From positions 3,464,001 to 3,528,000 of the forward strand of contig NZ_CP024123.1 in the NCBI RefSeq assembly GCF_002736105.1: 64,000 nucleotides of DNA, in the 5' to 3' direction. The translations under genes were made by a program, and so were the position numbers. Every line of letters begins with the position of its first letter. Position 1 is the first letter of the stretch. Shown here piece by piece: positions 53,601-62,619 of this stretch. The DNA comes from Solibacillus sp. R5-41. GTDB lineage: Bacteria; Bacillota; Bacilli; Bacillales_A; Planococcaceae. Below the pieces are notes generated by a model, which did no database searches, had not been told where the DNA came from, and saw only the letters and a program-made list of their open reading frames with translations.

Positions 53601-53904
53601 AGGTACCAACAAATTCTTCTAATGAAAGAACACCTTTTAATTTTTTGCAGATAACTTGCACCGGTTGGAAAAACAATAAAACCAGACCACTTATTTGTCT
53701 AACTTCTTGGCAAAAGTCAAAGCCGCTGCCATCTGGCAAACCTATATCACTCACAATCAAATCAACGGAGTTACTTTGAAAGGATGAACGCGCTTCTTTA
53801 ATGTTACTTGCCCCTAAAACATGATACCCTTCTTTCTTTAATTTAAGTGTAATATCTTTATTAAATGCCACATCGTCTTCAACTAATGAAGTCATCTCTT
53901 GCAT
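53551..53904 (-). pseudogene. Truncated response-regulator receiver domain
   Basis: From a well-placed ATG (53904, GGAGGAG upstream) the frame encodes a normal OmpR-type receiver start: LVEDDVAFNKDITLKL and the phospho-Asp in VDLIVSDIGLPDGSGF. After about 85 residues, behind VRQISGLVLLFF, the sequence departs from the family: no Lys/T loop and no DNA-binding domain. The last 30 residues come from unrelated sequence overlapping the zinc-ribbon remnant. The break lies at a TTGCACCGG repeat motif. Confidence 0.65.
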
Positions 53905-53925
53905 AATACTCCTCCACTTACTCAA

Positions 53926-54340
53926 TATTATTTAATTATCATTTTGTTATTCTAAAATAATTAGTTACTACATGTACAATTACTGAAATCCGTAGTTCTA
54001 CTACATCTTTTGCTCATTTTATCATAATAGAAAAAATCGCTCTTAACTAATGTAAGAGCGATTTTTTCTATTTAACTTTAAAACTAAGCCAATGTAAATC
54101 CAATCGTTTATTCTAATGGCAACAGAAATAATTGTAATCAAGTTTGTTTTGATATAGAAATAGAGAGCAATAAAAATACAAAGGGTAACTGATTCTTTAA
54201 CTTCTGTCTCTTTTTCAAAAACTTTTACTTCAGCTGGCGTTTTTAAATTCAAAAAAATCTTTTACTATATTTCAAACGAAATGAAATTTTAAAATTTCAG
54301 TCATCAAAACTACAGCGTATATACCAACCATCAAAAAGAA
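53926..54340. other. Gene-poor stretch with a strong bidirectional terminator
   Basis: A 69-codon open frame on the minus strand (54043-54252) has one hydrophobic segment (LITIISVAIRINDWIYIG) and ends at the terminator at 54031-54067. It begins with TTG and has no ribosome site, so it is doubtful as a gene; it may be a membrane-protein remnant. Confidence 0.35.
54031..54067. terminator. Strong bidirectional terminator
   Basis: Perfect 15-bp stem AAAAAATCGCTCTTA/TAAGAGCGATTTTTT with a 7-base loop; A and T runs serve both directions. Confidence 0.85.
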
Positions 54341-55594
54341 TCATCGTTGTACCTTTTCTAAAGAACCTGAGGATAAAGTACCTTTATGTAAAACCGCAGC
54401 ACGTTCTGGTAATCGAGCCACCGTTTCAGCAGAGCAACTTGCAGGTACAAGGACAGCTGTCAGTTCATCGCCAACATTTGGCCATATTTGTTTACCACGC
54501 TCATCCAAAGGAGTAATTCCTCCTGTTGCGAGAGACAGTGCTCGAGACAGTGTATACTCATGCTTCCATCCATAAAGCTGCGCAGCTAGATTTGTCTTCT
54601 GAAGAATGTCGCCCGTTCCAAATGGATCCCAATGATCAATGATACTATCGTTGCCAAGCATAACGTTTACCTTTTCTTTTTGAAGCAATGGAATCGGCAT
54701 ATTCATTTGACCGATTGGTACTGTAGACGCAATCGAAATATCAAGTGAAGCTAGGCGATTTGCAATTAATTGCGCTTCTTCTTTTTGTAACTGTGCGAGA
54801 GCAAATGCATGGCTAATCGTCACTTTCCCTTCTAGCCCTGCTTCCTCCGTTAAATCTGCTAATCTTTTAATAGCCCTCATACCTGATTCTCCCGTTTCAT
54901 GAAGGTGCATATCAATGCTTGCTCCAAAATCAACGGCGATTTGTACCATAGTTTGCAGTGATTTTTCCATATTTCCATCAACAAATGTAGGATCAAGTCC
55001 ACCAACATGAGTTGCGCCTAAGTGCATCGCCTCACGTACCAAACCTTCAGCATTTGAGCGTAGTAAACCATGTTGCGGGAATGCAACAATTTCATGTGAA
55101 ATTTTATCTGAATAACTTTCGAATGCAAGCTGCAAACTTTCAAGATTTTTCAACCCTTGTACAGGATCTATATTGCAATGGCTTCTCACATAAGTAGAAC
55201 CGTACCCAAGTATAAGTTGTAATAATTTCTCTGATCGTTTCTGAGCAGTCGGAAGTAATTCAGGTAGTAACCTTTCCTCTATCTCAATCATCCCGTAAAT
55301 GCCATTTTTACTTTTTGCTGCAGCCTTCCAAGGACCACCATAAAAGGTTTTATCCAAATGAATGTGCATTTCACGAAAAGCTGGAAGAAGTAGCATCCCC
55401 TTTGCATCGTAACAATCCAATTCATTATTATAAAAGTCTGTTGTATCTAGTATTTTTGTAATCATCCCGTTATCGATCTGTAAATTACGTACAACTGTCT
55501 CAGTCGCAACAACTTCTCCCTCTTCATAGTGATAACCATTTTCCAAACGAACATTCAACAGCATATAGGTTTTATTACTTGTAAGCTGATACAT
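54341..55594 (-). CDS. Cytosine-deaminase-like amidohydrolase
   Basis: 417 residues. TIM-barrel amidohydrolase marks: FREMHIHLDKTF (metal His pair, about 73), HLHETGESG (about 190), VTISHAFAL (about 220) and LGNDSIIDHWDPFG with the catalytic Asp (about 310). This matches the CodA/AtzC-like group that deaminates cytosine or related N-heterocycles. AAAGGTGG before the ATG at 55594 sets the start. It lies behind hutD with a 137-base gap. The substrate is not certain. Confidence 0.88.
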   Translation of the reverse strand: MYQLTSNKTYMLLNVRLENGYHYEEGEVVATETVVRNLQIDNGMITKILDTTDFYNNELDCYDAKGMLLLPAFREMHIHLDKTFYGGPWKAAAKSKNGIYGMIEIEERLLPELLPTAQKRSEKLLQLILGYGSTYVRSHCNIDPVQGLKNLESLQLAFESYSDKISHEIVAFPQHGLLRSNAEGLVREAMHLGATHVGGLDPTFVDGNMEKSLQTMVQIAVDFGASIDMHLHETGESGMRAIKRLADLTEEAGLEGKVTISHAFALAQLQKEEAQLIANRLASLDISIASTVPIGQMNMPIPLLQKEKVNVMLGNDSIIDHWDPFGTGDILQKTNLAAQLYGWKHEYTLSRALSLATGGITPLDERGKQIWPNVGDELTAVLVPASCSAETVARLPERAAVLHKGTLSSGSLEKVQR

Positions 55595-55731
55595 ATAAAT
55601 TCTCCACCTTTTATAAATACAATTTTCTCTTTGCAAATTCGAACGTAAAGCATTCACATCAGTAGTAACAATTGTTCAATGTTAGACGTTGAAGCGACAT
55701 AGTAACACGCTCCCTTAATTTTATAATGTAC

Positions 55732-56349
55732 TCAGAAAATCACGCTTGCTCTTATGACATTGGCTTCAGCCTCAGCTCTATTAAATAGTTTTATAGGGCT
55801 GCTTGTTTCCAAATGCTCTCTGGATAATAGGATCAAGTCACCCTCTTCTACATCGATAGCTTCCTGGTCGTCAATCGTTATATGAACCTGGCCATTGATG
55901 CAATAAAAAGCTTCAGCTATTTGAAGTTTATCTGGGTTATTAAGATTGACTGTTTCGTGATAACCACCTTTTTCTACAGTTATGGCCTCAAGGTATCCGT
56001 TGCATCCCTCCGACAACATGAGATTGAAATCTCTTACTTTACCAAAACTTCGAGTTGTCCATCCTCCATTGAATCGATCTTGTTCATAAGGCTTTAAATG
56101 TACATGATGATGCCCTTCATGTTCTAACGTTAATTCTCCATCAATGACCATAATTAATCTGTTTATGCCCGGGAGAGGGGTGAAAATAGACTCTTCTAAT
56201 TCAACTATAGCTGAACTAATTCTCCACTTAAAGTTCCGCTCTAAATAATCTGCATTCTCAGGATAAATGGCTAACTGCGTAGTGAACCCACCTGACCATT
56301 TATTGGTTGTTTGTTCATTTTTTCTAATCAGTTGTATTGAATAGGGCAT
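55732..56349 (-). CDS. hutD: HutD/Ves-family cupin-like protein
   Basis: 205 residues. NKWSGGFTTQLAIYP and FKWRISSAIVE, LPGINRLIMVIDGELTLEHEG, and FNGGWTTRS are the conserved HutD/Ves blocks of this bicupin fold. In other bacteria HutD accompanies histidine-use genes; here no hut gene is near and the neighbour is a deaminase-like enzyme. AAGGAGA precedes the ATG. The role is unknown. Confidence 0.85.
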   Translation of the reverse strand: MPYSIQLIRKNEQTTNKWSGGFTTQLAIYPENADYLERNFKWRISSAIVELEESIFTPLPGINRLIMVIDGELTLEHEGHHHVHLKPYEQDRFNGGWTTRSFGKVRDFNLMLSEGCNGYLEAITVEKGGYHETVNLNNPDKLQIAEAFYCINGQVHITIDDQEAIDVEEGDLILLSREHLETSSPIKLFNRAEAEANVIRASVIF

Positions 56350-56454
56350 ATTTTAAATTCTCCTTCTCTATCTCGGGGTACCTGTGCATTAAACCTTTCC
56401 TACAATCCAGTATAATTGCATGAATTTTCATGCACAAACAAAAAATTATAGAAG

Positions 56455-56500
56455 AAAAAAACGCAAGCAGCACTATTATATAGTCCGCTTGCATTTTTTT
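56455..56500. terminator. Terminator of the amino-sugar operon
   Basis: GCAAGC/GCTTGC stem with inner ACTA/TAGT pairing, flanked by A and T runs on both sides. It lies behind the ROK gene stop. Confidence 0.75.
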
Positions 56501-56518
56501 CACCGGTGCATTGCATTA

Positions 56519-57394
56519 TTATTTTGCTGCTGCACCGTAAAGTCCTGCTTTCCCTTTATTAAGGCTACTTTCAATAATTTGTTCCTTTCCAGCAAAAGGT
56601 GTACCAGCAAAACTTTGTTGTAATAATATTTTTAATTGATCGATTACCTTAGGGTGATAATTGAAAAAACCTCCACCTAAAACGATACAGTGTGGGTCGA
56701 GCAATAGAATCATTTGTTGCAATTGCTTTACCATTGCCTGAATTAATGGTTCTAAAACTGACCCAACTACAGCATTGCCTTGGTAGTAAAGTTCCATCAT
56801 TTCTTTCAGTGTAATTTCAGGATTTGCGAGTAAATCCCTTCCCATTTTTTCAATTGCCGGCCCAGCTACTGTTTGTTCTAATGTACGCCCTTCATCACCT
56901 ATAATATTAAAACCGATTTCTCCAGCTAATCCAGTTCCTCTTAGAAATTCACCATTTACAATTGTACAGCAAGAAATACCTGTACTCATTGTTACATAAA
57001 CCATCGTTTCTTTAGAAAATGACCTTACACAATACTCGCCCCAAGTAGCCATGTATACATCGTTATCCATTTTAATATCGGCTTTAACAAACACCTCAGC
57101 TAAACGATTACAAATTGGAAAGTTAGCCCAAGGGATATTATTTTGGTAAACCGCTATCCCTTTTTCAATATCTACAATACCAGGTAAACCAATACATACT
57201 TTGGAAATTTCATCAAATGAAATAGCCTTTTCTGTACAAATTTGCTCAAAACTTTTCACTAAACTTTGAAATAATGCCTCTCGACTAGAAGTATCACTAG
57301 GAACCTCTTGTTTAGACAATAATTGCTGATCCGGACTAAAAATAGCTGTTGCTAACTTTGTTCCACCAACATCTGCTACTAATGTATAGCTCAT
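56519..57394 (-). CDS. ROK-family sugar kinase
   Basis: 291 residues. ATP loop DVGGTKLATAIF (about 8-19), catalytic MDNDVYMATWGEY (about 112), GLAGEIGFN with the sugar-binding EIGH-like motif lacking its usual final His, and a GGGFF loop. The Cys-rich zinc motif of NagC/GlcK types is absent. It phosphorylates a hexose or N-acylhexosamine. Last gene of the amino-sugar operon; the start at 57394 follows GGCGGTG. Confidence 0.85.
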   Translation of the reverse strand: MSYTLVADVGGTKLATAIFSPDQQLLSKQEVPSDTSSREALFQSLVKSFEQICTEKAISFDEISKVCIGLPGIVDIEKGIAVYQNNIPWANFPICNRLAEVFVKADIKMDNDVYMATWGEYCVRSFSKETMVYVTMSTGISCCTIVNGEFLRGTGLAGEIGFNIIGDEGRTLEQTVAGPAIEKMGRDLLANPEITLKEMMELYYQGNAVVGSVLEPLIQAMVKQLQQMILLLDPHCIVLGGGFFNYHPKVIDQLKILLQQSFAGTPFAGKEQIIESSLNKGKAGLYGAAAK

Positions 57395-57410
57395 CAATTC
57401 ACCGCCTAAT

Positions 57411-58427
57411 TTAAGATAGGTTTACAACTTGTGTTAAATTACGTGGTTTATCCGGATCAAAACCTTTAAAAATCGCACGTTGGAAAGCTAGTAGTTGAAA
57501 ATATGGTACTACTTCCACTAGGCGATTTAAGTCATCCAACTTATCAGAAAGCTTAATAATTACATCTGCTTCTAATTGCTCAGATGCAACACCGATTACA
57601 ACAACACATCCACCAAGCTTTTGAATATCTTTAATTAACGCCTGATCGAAGTTTTGTGTTTCCTTTTGAGTAAATAATATGATCACTGTTTCATTATCTA
57701 CAATAGAAATTGGTCCATGACGGAATTCTAAATTAGAATAACTTTCACATTCTGTTTGCGTCATTTCTTTTAGCTTTAATGTTGCTTCTTTAGCCAAACC
57801 GTTATATGCTCCTGACCCTAAGAAGATGAAACGTGTTTTGTTTTCGTTCTCTGTTACTTGCTTTAATGGCTCTCCATTTTCTAAAGCTACTTTTACATGT
57901 GCTGGAATTTCTTCTAATTGCCCCATTAAATCTGACCGATCGCTTTTCTTTGCTGCATACAATTGTAGAGCATAGAGCATATTCGAAAATGATTGCGTCA
58001 TGACAACACTTTTTTCCGAAATATCATCTAATGCGATCACTTCATCTGCCGCATTGGTCATTGGTGTATTACCATTACATGTAACAGCCATTGATCGTAT
58101 ATTATTGGCACCTTTCAAATGTTCTAGCGCCATTATAATTTCCGAAGTTGTTCCTGAGCGTGAAATACCGATTACATTATATTTTTTATTAGGTAAAATA
58201 TGTGTATCTTTGTGTAAAAACAGTTCAGATGCTGGTACTGCCACAGCAATCTCTCCAGTTGCAAATTGATAATAACGTGCAGCCGCAATTGCCAAATAAA
58301 ATGATGTTCCGCATCCTGTAAACAAGGTAACGTCAACTTCTGCGCCGTTAAATGTCTGCGCTTGAACAATCTCTCTCGTTTTTTCTAACTTTTCTGCTTG
58401 CGTCATAATTTCATTATATGTGAACAT
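57411..58427 (-). CDS. SIS-domain aminosugar isomerase/deaminase (AgaS/GlmS-like)
   Basis: 338 residues with two SIS domains: GCGTSFYLAIAAARYY (about 38-53) with ISRSGTTSEIIMALE (about 90), and FLGSGAYNGLAKEATLKLKE (about 205) with EFRHGPISIV. No glutamine amidotransferase domain, so it is a stand-alone deaminase or isomerase for a 6-phosphosugar, as in AgaS. The start is the ATG at 58427 with AGGAGC upstream. It starts 10 bases after the kinase stop. Confidence 0.9.
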   Translation of the reverse strand: MFTYNEIMTQAEKLEKTREIVQAQTFNGAEVDVTLFTGCGTSFYLAIAAARYYQFATGEIAVAVPASELFLHKDTHILPNKKYNVIGISRSGTTSEIIMALEHLKGANNIRSMAVTCNGNTPMTNAADEVIALDDISEKSVVMTQSFSNMLYALQLYAAKKSDRSDLMGQLEEIPAHVKVALENGEPLKQVTENENKTRFIFLGSGAYNGLAKEATLKLKEMTQTECESYSNLEFRHGPISIVDNETVIILFTQKETQNFDQALIKDIQKLGGCVVVIGVASEQLEADVIIKLSDKLDDLNRLVEVVPYFQLLAFQRAIFKGFDPDKPRNLTQVVNLS

Positions 58428-58437
58428 GATCATGCTC

Positions 58438-59376
58438 CTATCTCTCTTTAATATTTGTAATTTGTAGCTCTTTTAGTAAGAGTTCTACAGATTCCTTTTG
58501 TACTTTCGCAATTTCTTTCTCTCCTGCATTCACGGAGCCACATGCAACAGCCCATTTATATGCTTCTTCATCGCTTGCCCCTTGCGAAAGTTTTAAGATC
58601 AATCCAGCTAAAAAAGCATCACCGCTACCAACTGTATTCACCACATTTATTTTTGGGGCATTTACTTGATAATTACCCGTAGAATTAATAAATAAAGCAC
58701 CTTTTTCCCCTAATGAAAAACAAACATGCTCAATCCCTAAATCACGTAGTTTTTCACCAGCTTGAATGAGATCTTCTTGCATCTCTACTGGCTTTCCAAT
58801 CAATTGACTAATTTCATCTTCATTCGGCTTAATGGCAAATGGAATTGCTTCAATACCTTGCTTTAAAGCCTCTCCACTCGTATCAAGGGCGACACGAACA
58901 CCTTTTTGTTTTAAGAGATGAATAATCGTTGCATACGCATTTGATGGGACCCCTTTAGGTAGGCTGCCTGAGAGTACTAAATATTTCGAACTTTCAGCTT
59001 GAACTTCAACCCAACGCAACATTTCTTTCCATTCATGCTGCTGTATTGTCGGACCCTCTTCTAAAAGTTCCGTCATTTCCTTTGTTTGATAGTTTGTGAC
59101 AGTTAGACAAATCCGACTTTCACCCTCTATTTGAATGAAACTTGTTGGCAGTCTTTGTTCTTGAAGAGATGCTTTAATTTTTTCTCCATTTAATCCACCA
59201 ATAAATCCACCGATTAACACATCTCCATCAAGCGCTTTAATAACACGTGCAACATTTATCCCTTTTCCGCCGCCTTGTTGAAACTTCTGCATTACACGAT
59301 TTGTTTGACCCATTACGAAAGAATTCATTTCATAAACTTGGTCAATCGCAGCATTTAATGTGACAGTCGTTATCAT
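58438..59376 (-). CDS. PfkB-family kinase (1-phosphofructokinase / tagatose-6-phosphate kinase type)
   Basis: 312 residues. TLNAAIDQVYEM start, GGGKGINVARVIKALD (about 36-51) and the catalytic NTVGSGDAFLAG (about 247-258, Asp base). It phosphorylates fructose-1-P or tagatose-6-P to the bisphosphate cleaved by the aldolase encoded just upstream. The start overlaps the aldolase stop by four bases. Confidence 0.92.
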   Translation of the reverse strand: MITTVTLNAAIDQVYEMNSFVMGQTNRVMQKFQQGGGKGINVARVIKALDGDVLIGGFIGGLNGEKIKASLQEQRLPTSFIQIEGESRICLTVTNYQTKEMTELLEEGPTIQQHEWKEMLRWVEVQAESSKYLVLSGSLPKGVPSNAYATIIHLLKQKGVRVALDTSGEALKQGIEAIPFAIKPNEDEISQLIGKPVEMQEDLIQAGEKLRDLGIEHVCFSLGEKGALFINSTGNYQVNAPKINVVNTVGSGDAFLAGLILKLSQGASDEEAYKWAVACGSVNAGEKEIAKVQKESVELLLKELQITNIKER

Positions 59377-60215
59377 TTTTGTAACATCACAATCTTTTGT
59401 TCTACTAACTTAATAATTGCTTCACGTGCTGGAAGGAAATACTTTCTTGGATCGTTTTCATTCGGATTTTCTATGAAGAATGCTCTTAGTTGTTCAGCAA
59501 ATAAATCTTTTAGCTCTGTTGAGAAATTTACCTTTGCAATTCCATAATTCAAAGCCTTCCTTACACTCTCTTCTGATACACCGGAAGCCCCGTGCATTAC
59601 TAATGGGACGTTTGTTACACGATGGATTTGATCTAATAATTCAAATTGAAGTTTAGGTTCTTGTTTATACTTCCCATGTGCTGTTCCAAATGCCGGAGCA
59701 AATGATTGGATACCTGTTTCCTTTACAAAACGTTCAGCTAAATGCGGGTCTGTAAAAAAGGCATTCTTTTCATCAACAACTAGGTCATCTTCTACACCGC
59801 CAATTGTTCCTAGCTCTGCTTCTACAGGTACATTTATCGCACTCGCAGCCTCTACTACCTTTTTAACAAGATTTATATTTTCTTCAAAAGGTAATTTCGA
59901 ACCGTCAATCATTACGGATGTATAACCTGCTCGTAAGCATTCCATAACGACTTTTAATGATTCACCATGATCCAAATGTAAGGCTACTGGTACTTTTGCT
60001 TGTTCAGCTGCCTCCTTGGCAAGTGCTATCATATAAGGCATTCCAACATATTGATAAGTACTTGAAGTCGTTTGTAAAATAACAGGTGCCCCTTCTTTTT
60101 CTGCTCCTGCAATAATCGCCTTAATAATTTCTAAATTATGCGCTCCAAAAGCACCAATGGCATAATTATTTTGGTAAGCATCCGCTAACATTTCTTTCGT
60201 CGTTACTAATGGCAT
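59373..60215 (-). CDS. Class II fructose/tagatose-bisphosphate aldolase
   Basis: 280 residues. Zinc ligands in VALHLDHG (about 80), EAELGTIGGVEDD (about 134-146), HGKYK (about 180) and VMHGASGVSEE (about 207). The KbaY/GatY/FBA-II family splits a ketose bisphosphate into DHAP and glyceraldehyde-3-P. GGAGGAG before the ATG at 60215 decides the start; the frame is open 15 codons further. With an amino-sugar context, tagatose-1,6-bisphosphate is a likely substrate. Confidence 0.92.
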   Translation of the reverse strand: MPLVTTKEMLADAYQNNYAIGAFGAHNLEIIKAIIAGAEKEGAPVILQTTSSTYQYVGMPYMIALAKEAAEQAKVPVALHLDHGESLKVVMECLRAGYTSVMIDGSKLPFEENINLVKKVVEAASAINVPVEAELGTIGGVEDDLVVDEKNAFFTDPHLAERFVKETGIQSFAPAFGTAHGKYKQEPKLQFELLDQIHRVTNVPLVMHGASGVSEESVRKALNYGIAKVNFSTELKDLFAEQLRAFFIENPNENDPRKYFLPAREAIIKLVEQKIVMLQK

Positions 60216-60287
60216 AATAAATCTCCTCCATGTTTGGGTTGTTGGTATAACTAAAGGCATAAAAACTCAAAGGAAATCGCAATGAGT

Positions 60288-61019
60288 TCAATTTAGTTCA
60301 GTATAAAATCGACAACGGTCGCCTCTCACAATCGAAATGCAAAATTCCACTGGCTTTCCTAATGTATCAAAGGCGGTACGCTCTAATAATAGCGCTGGTT
60401 TGCCTGTTTCTGTTTTCAGGAAACGTGCTTCTTCTTCCTTAATAAGGACTGGCTCAAATGCTTCCTTCGCTCTCACAACACTAATGTTAAAGCGTTGTGC
60501 TAATAAGCTATACAAAGAGGAGGAACTAACCTCTCGTAATATTTCACTATTATTAATAATACTTTTCGGTAAAAAAGAAGATTCCAATACAATTGGTTCA
60601 TTATCTGCAAAGCGCAGTCGTTTTATTTCAATGACTTGCTCATCTTCCTGCAATTCAAGGCTGTTTTTTACTTTAGTCGACGGATACAGTTCCTGAATGA
60701 CAAGCACTTCATCTCGTGGATTTAAACCCTTCTCCTGTAACACTCGGCTAAAACTATAAAAGCTACTGAGTGATTGTTCGAATCTTGGTTTCGAAACGAA
60801 CGTACCTTTGCCTTGAATTCTGTATAATTTCCCCTCTTGTACTAAATCCTCAATTGCCTTTTTTACTGTGTTACGGCTAACATGGAATATTTCCATAAGT
60901 TGATTTTCAGAGTCGATTTTATCCTCAGGCTTCCACTCACCCGATTGGATTTTAGTGGATAACCTTTGTTTCAACTGATGATACAATGGAATTACACTAG
61001 CTTGATCTAACGGTTTCAT
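60288..61019 (-). CDS. GntR/HutC-family regulator of the amino-sugar operon
   Basis: 243 residues. N-terminal winged helix QLMEIFHVSRNTVKKAIEDL (about 42-61) and GKGTFVSK, then a UTRA effector domain (about 90-240) with ERTAFDTLGKPVEF. Relatives such as NagR/AgaR bind phosphorylated amino sugars. It is the first gene before the aldolase, 72 bases apart. An imperfect dyad 21 bases upstream may be its own operator. Confidence 0.92.
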   Translation of the reverse strand: MKPLDQASVIPLYHQLKQRLSTKIQSGEWKPEDKIDSENQLMEIFHVSRNTVKKAIEDLVQEGKLYRIQGKGTFVSKPRFEQSLSSFYSFSRVLQEKGLNPRDEVLVIQELYPSTKVKNSLELQEDEQVIEIKRLRFADNEPIVLESSFLPKSIINNSEILREVSSSSLYSLLAQRFNISVVRAKEAFEPVLIKEEEARFLKTETGKPALLLERTAFDTLGKPVEFCISIVRGDRCRFYTELN

Positions 61020-61040
61020 CTTTTACTCATCCTTTTTATA

Positions 61041-61062
61041 GGTTATTGTTATCAATATAACC
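61041..61062. promoter_or_regulatory. Possible GntR operator
   Basis: GGTTAT and ATAACC enclose 10 bases, giving an imperfect 22-bp dyad (8 of 11 positions symmetric) just upstream of the gntR start. Confidence 0.3.
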
Positions 61063-61141
61063 TTTTCTTTCTTCAGCATAAAGTTCCTCACTTCTATAAA
61101 TGCTGAGTCGTAATTGATTACTAATTCTTCCTATTGATAGC

Positions 61142-62329
61142 TTAATCCCTATACTTTTCAAAAGCGATATTACCTAGGCAGAAGGTTTTTTCAATTTCCC
61201 CATCGCCATTCAGCCAAACAATATCTGCATCTTTCCCTACAGCAAGTGAACCTTTTTGGTCAGCTATCCCTAAATGAGTTGCTTGATTTAAAGAAACGAG
61301 ATGTGTTTGTTCTATCATGGATAGATGTAACCATTTTTCTACGTTTTTCCTTGCTTCATTCATGTTTAAAACGCTCCCCGCTAAAGAGCCTGTTTTCCGT
61401 TGTATACAGCGGTTATCCAACACTTCTACTTCTTCTCCACCTAATGTATAAATCCCATCCGGCATTCCTTTTGCACGTATACCATCTGTAATGACAAGCA
61501 TACGCGCCAAGCCTTTTAATTTATGGACCATTACTAATAAATCTTTATGAAAATGGATATTGTCCGGAATGATTTCCACATAAACTTCTTCATCTAACAG
61601 AACTGCACCTGCCACACCTGGATCACGGTGATGAATCCCCCTCATTCCATTGAACAAATGAGTAGCATGTGTGACACCAGCCTTTATTGCGCGGTTCGTC
61701 ATATCATAATCAGCATCAGAGTGCCCAATAGAAGCAATGACATTTTTATCTGTTATAGTCTGAAGAAATTCAAAGTTTATATCTTCTTCAGGTGCAAATG
61801 TGACAAGTTTAATGTCTTGATTGGACTTGTCGTATAAATAATTAAATTGGGTAGCATCCGGCTTTAGTATCGCTTCCTCTGGCTGTGCACCTTTTTTAGA
61901 ACGGTTAATAAATGGACCTTCAAGATGGATTCCGATCATTTCAGGCACCGCTTCGGACTGTTCTTTTTTATATAAAGCTAATGCGTCGATAGCTGCCTCA
62001 ATTTCTACCATTGGACAAGACATAGTCGTCGCTAAAAATGCAGTTACACCTTCACTTGCCAAATATTTAGCAATTTTTTCATAACTTTTTACGTCGCCAT
62101 CCATAAAATCATATCCAACTGCACCATGTACATGGATATCAATCATTCCTGGAATAATATATCCTCGTTGCTGACAATCAATAATTTCTTCAGACCCTGC
62201 TATCGATGGGTAATTGTCCATTGAACCAATGTTTGTAATCTTTTTATCTGTTATTTGTAAAAATCCATTTACTAAAATACGATCTTCCATCACAATATTT
62301 GCATGAATGATGTATGTTATGTTATTCAT
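61142..62329 (-). CDS. nagA: N-acetylglucosamine-6-phosphate deacetylase
   Basis: 395 residues. Amidohydrolase fold: GMIDIHVHGAVGYDFMD (metal His pair, about 58), HLEGPFINRSKKGAQ (Glu ligand, about 134), SIGHSDADY (about 197), THLFNGMRG (about 218) and VITDGIRAKG with the catalytic Asp (about 279). It makes GlcN-6-P or GalN-6-P from the N-acetyl form. GAGGTG precedes the ATG at 62329. It lies 123 bases upstream of the GntR gene in the same direction. Confidence 0.95.
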   Translation of the reverse strand: MNNITYIIHANIVMEDRILVNGFLQITDKKITNIGSMDNYPSIAGSEEIIDCQQRGYIIPGMIDIHVHGAVGYDFMDGDVKSYEKIAKYLASEGVTAFLATTMSCPMVEIEAAIDALALYKKEQSEAVPEMIGIHLEGPFINRSKKGAQPEEAILKPDATQFNYLYDKSNQDIKLVTFAPEEDINFEFLQTITDKNVIASIGHSDADYDMTNRAIKAGVTHATHLFNGMRGIHHRDPGVAGAVLLDEEVYVEIIPDNIHFHKDLLVMVHKLKGLARMLVITDGIRAKGMPDGIYTLGGEEVEVLDNRCIQRKTGSLAGSVLNMNEARKNVEKWLHLSMIEQTHLVSLNQATHLGIADQKGSLAVGKDADIVWLNGDGEIEKTFCLGNIAFEKYRD

Positions 62330-62535
62330 CAATTCACCTCTTCATCGGTTTAATGTGCTACCACTTTTAACTTGCTTCAGCAGAAGTCCTCCACTTCTAA
62401 ACGTGGGGAATGAATGCCAAGTATGGCCTTAATTCAGTGGGGGTTTAAACCCCGGCTGAATAGTGGAACTCTGGCTAAGAACGCCGCGTCCTGCGGCAAC
62501 GCCTGAGTGACCAACGTCCTGTTGGCCCAAAGTCC
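62330..62535. repeat. Left part of repeat copy B, with further hairpins
   Basis: CTTCAGCAGAAG (62375-62386) also occurs at 63331-63342 and, inverted, at 5292-5303. A CTCCAC/GTGGGG hairpin follows at about 62389-62409, then GGTTTAAACC (62446-62455) and a GCCGC..GCGGC stem near 62482-62498. The region is GC-richer than its surroundings. The CTCCAC/GTGGGG end faintly recalls the right end of IS200/IS605 elements; I could not find a transposase. Confidence 0.5.
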
Positions 62536-62619
62536 CCTGCGGATGTCACAGATTTTTGAAGGAGTTTATCGAGCAAGCTCGAAAAAAATCTGGACGCAAT
62601 TACGCCGATGCGTAATTGA
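62536..62619 (+). repeat. Interspersed structured repeat, copy B
   Basis: About 85 bases nearly identical to copy A (5190-5311, opposite strand). Nested stems: AGATTTTT/AAAAATCT around CGAGC/GCTCG, then a perfect CAATTACGC/GCGTAATTG hairpin (62597-62618). It runs into the yesL-like stop, so the last residues of that protein are encoded by the repeat. Confidence 0.8.

Noticed and set aside
62375-62410. IS200/IS605 right end or omega-RNA end
   Set aside because: The hairpin layout is only faintly similar and no tnpA or tnpB is present in the window; kept as a note on the repeat only.
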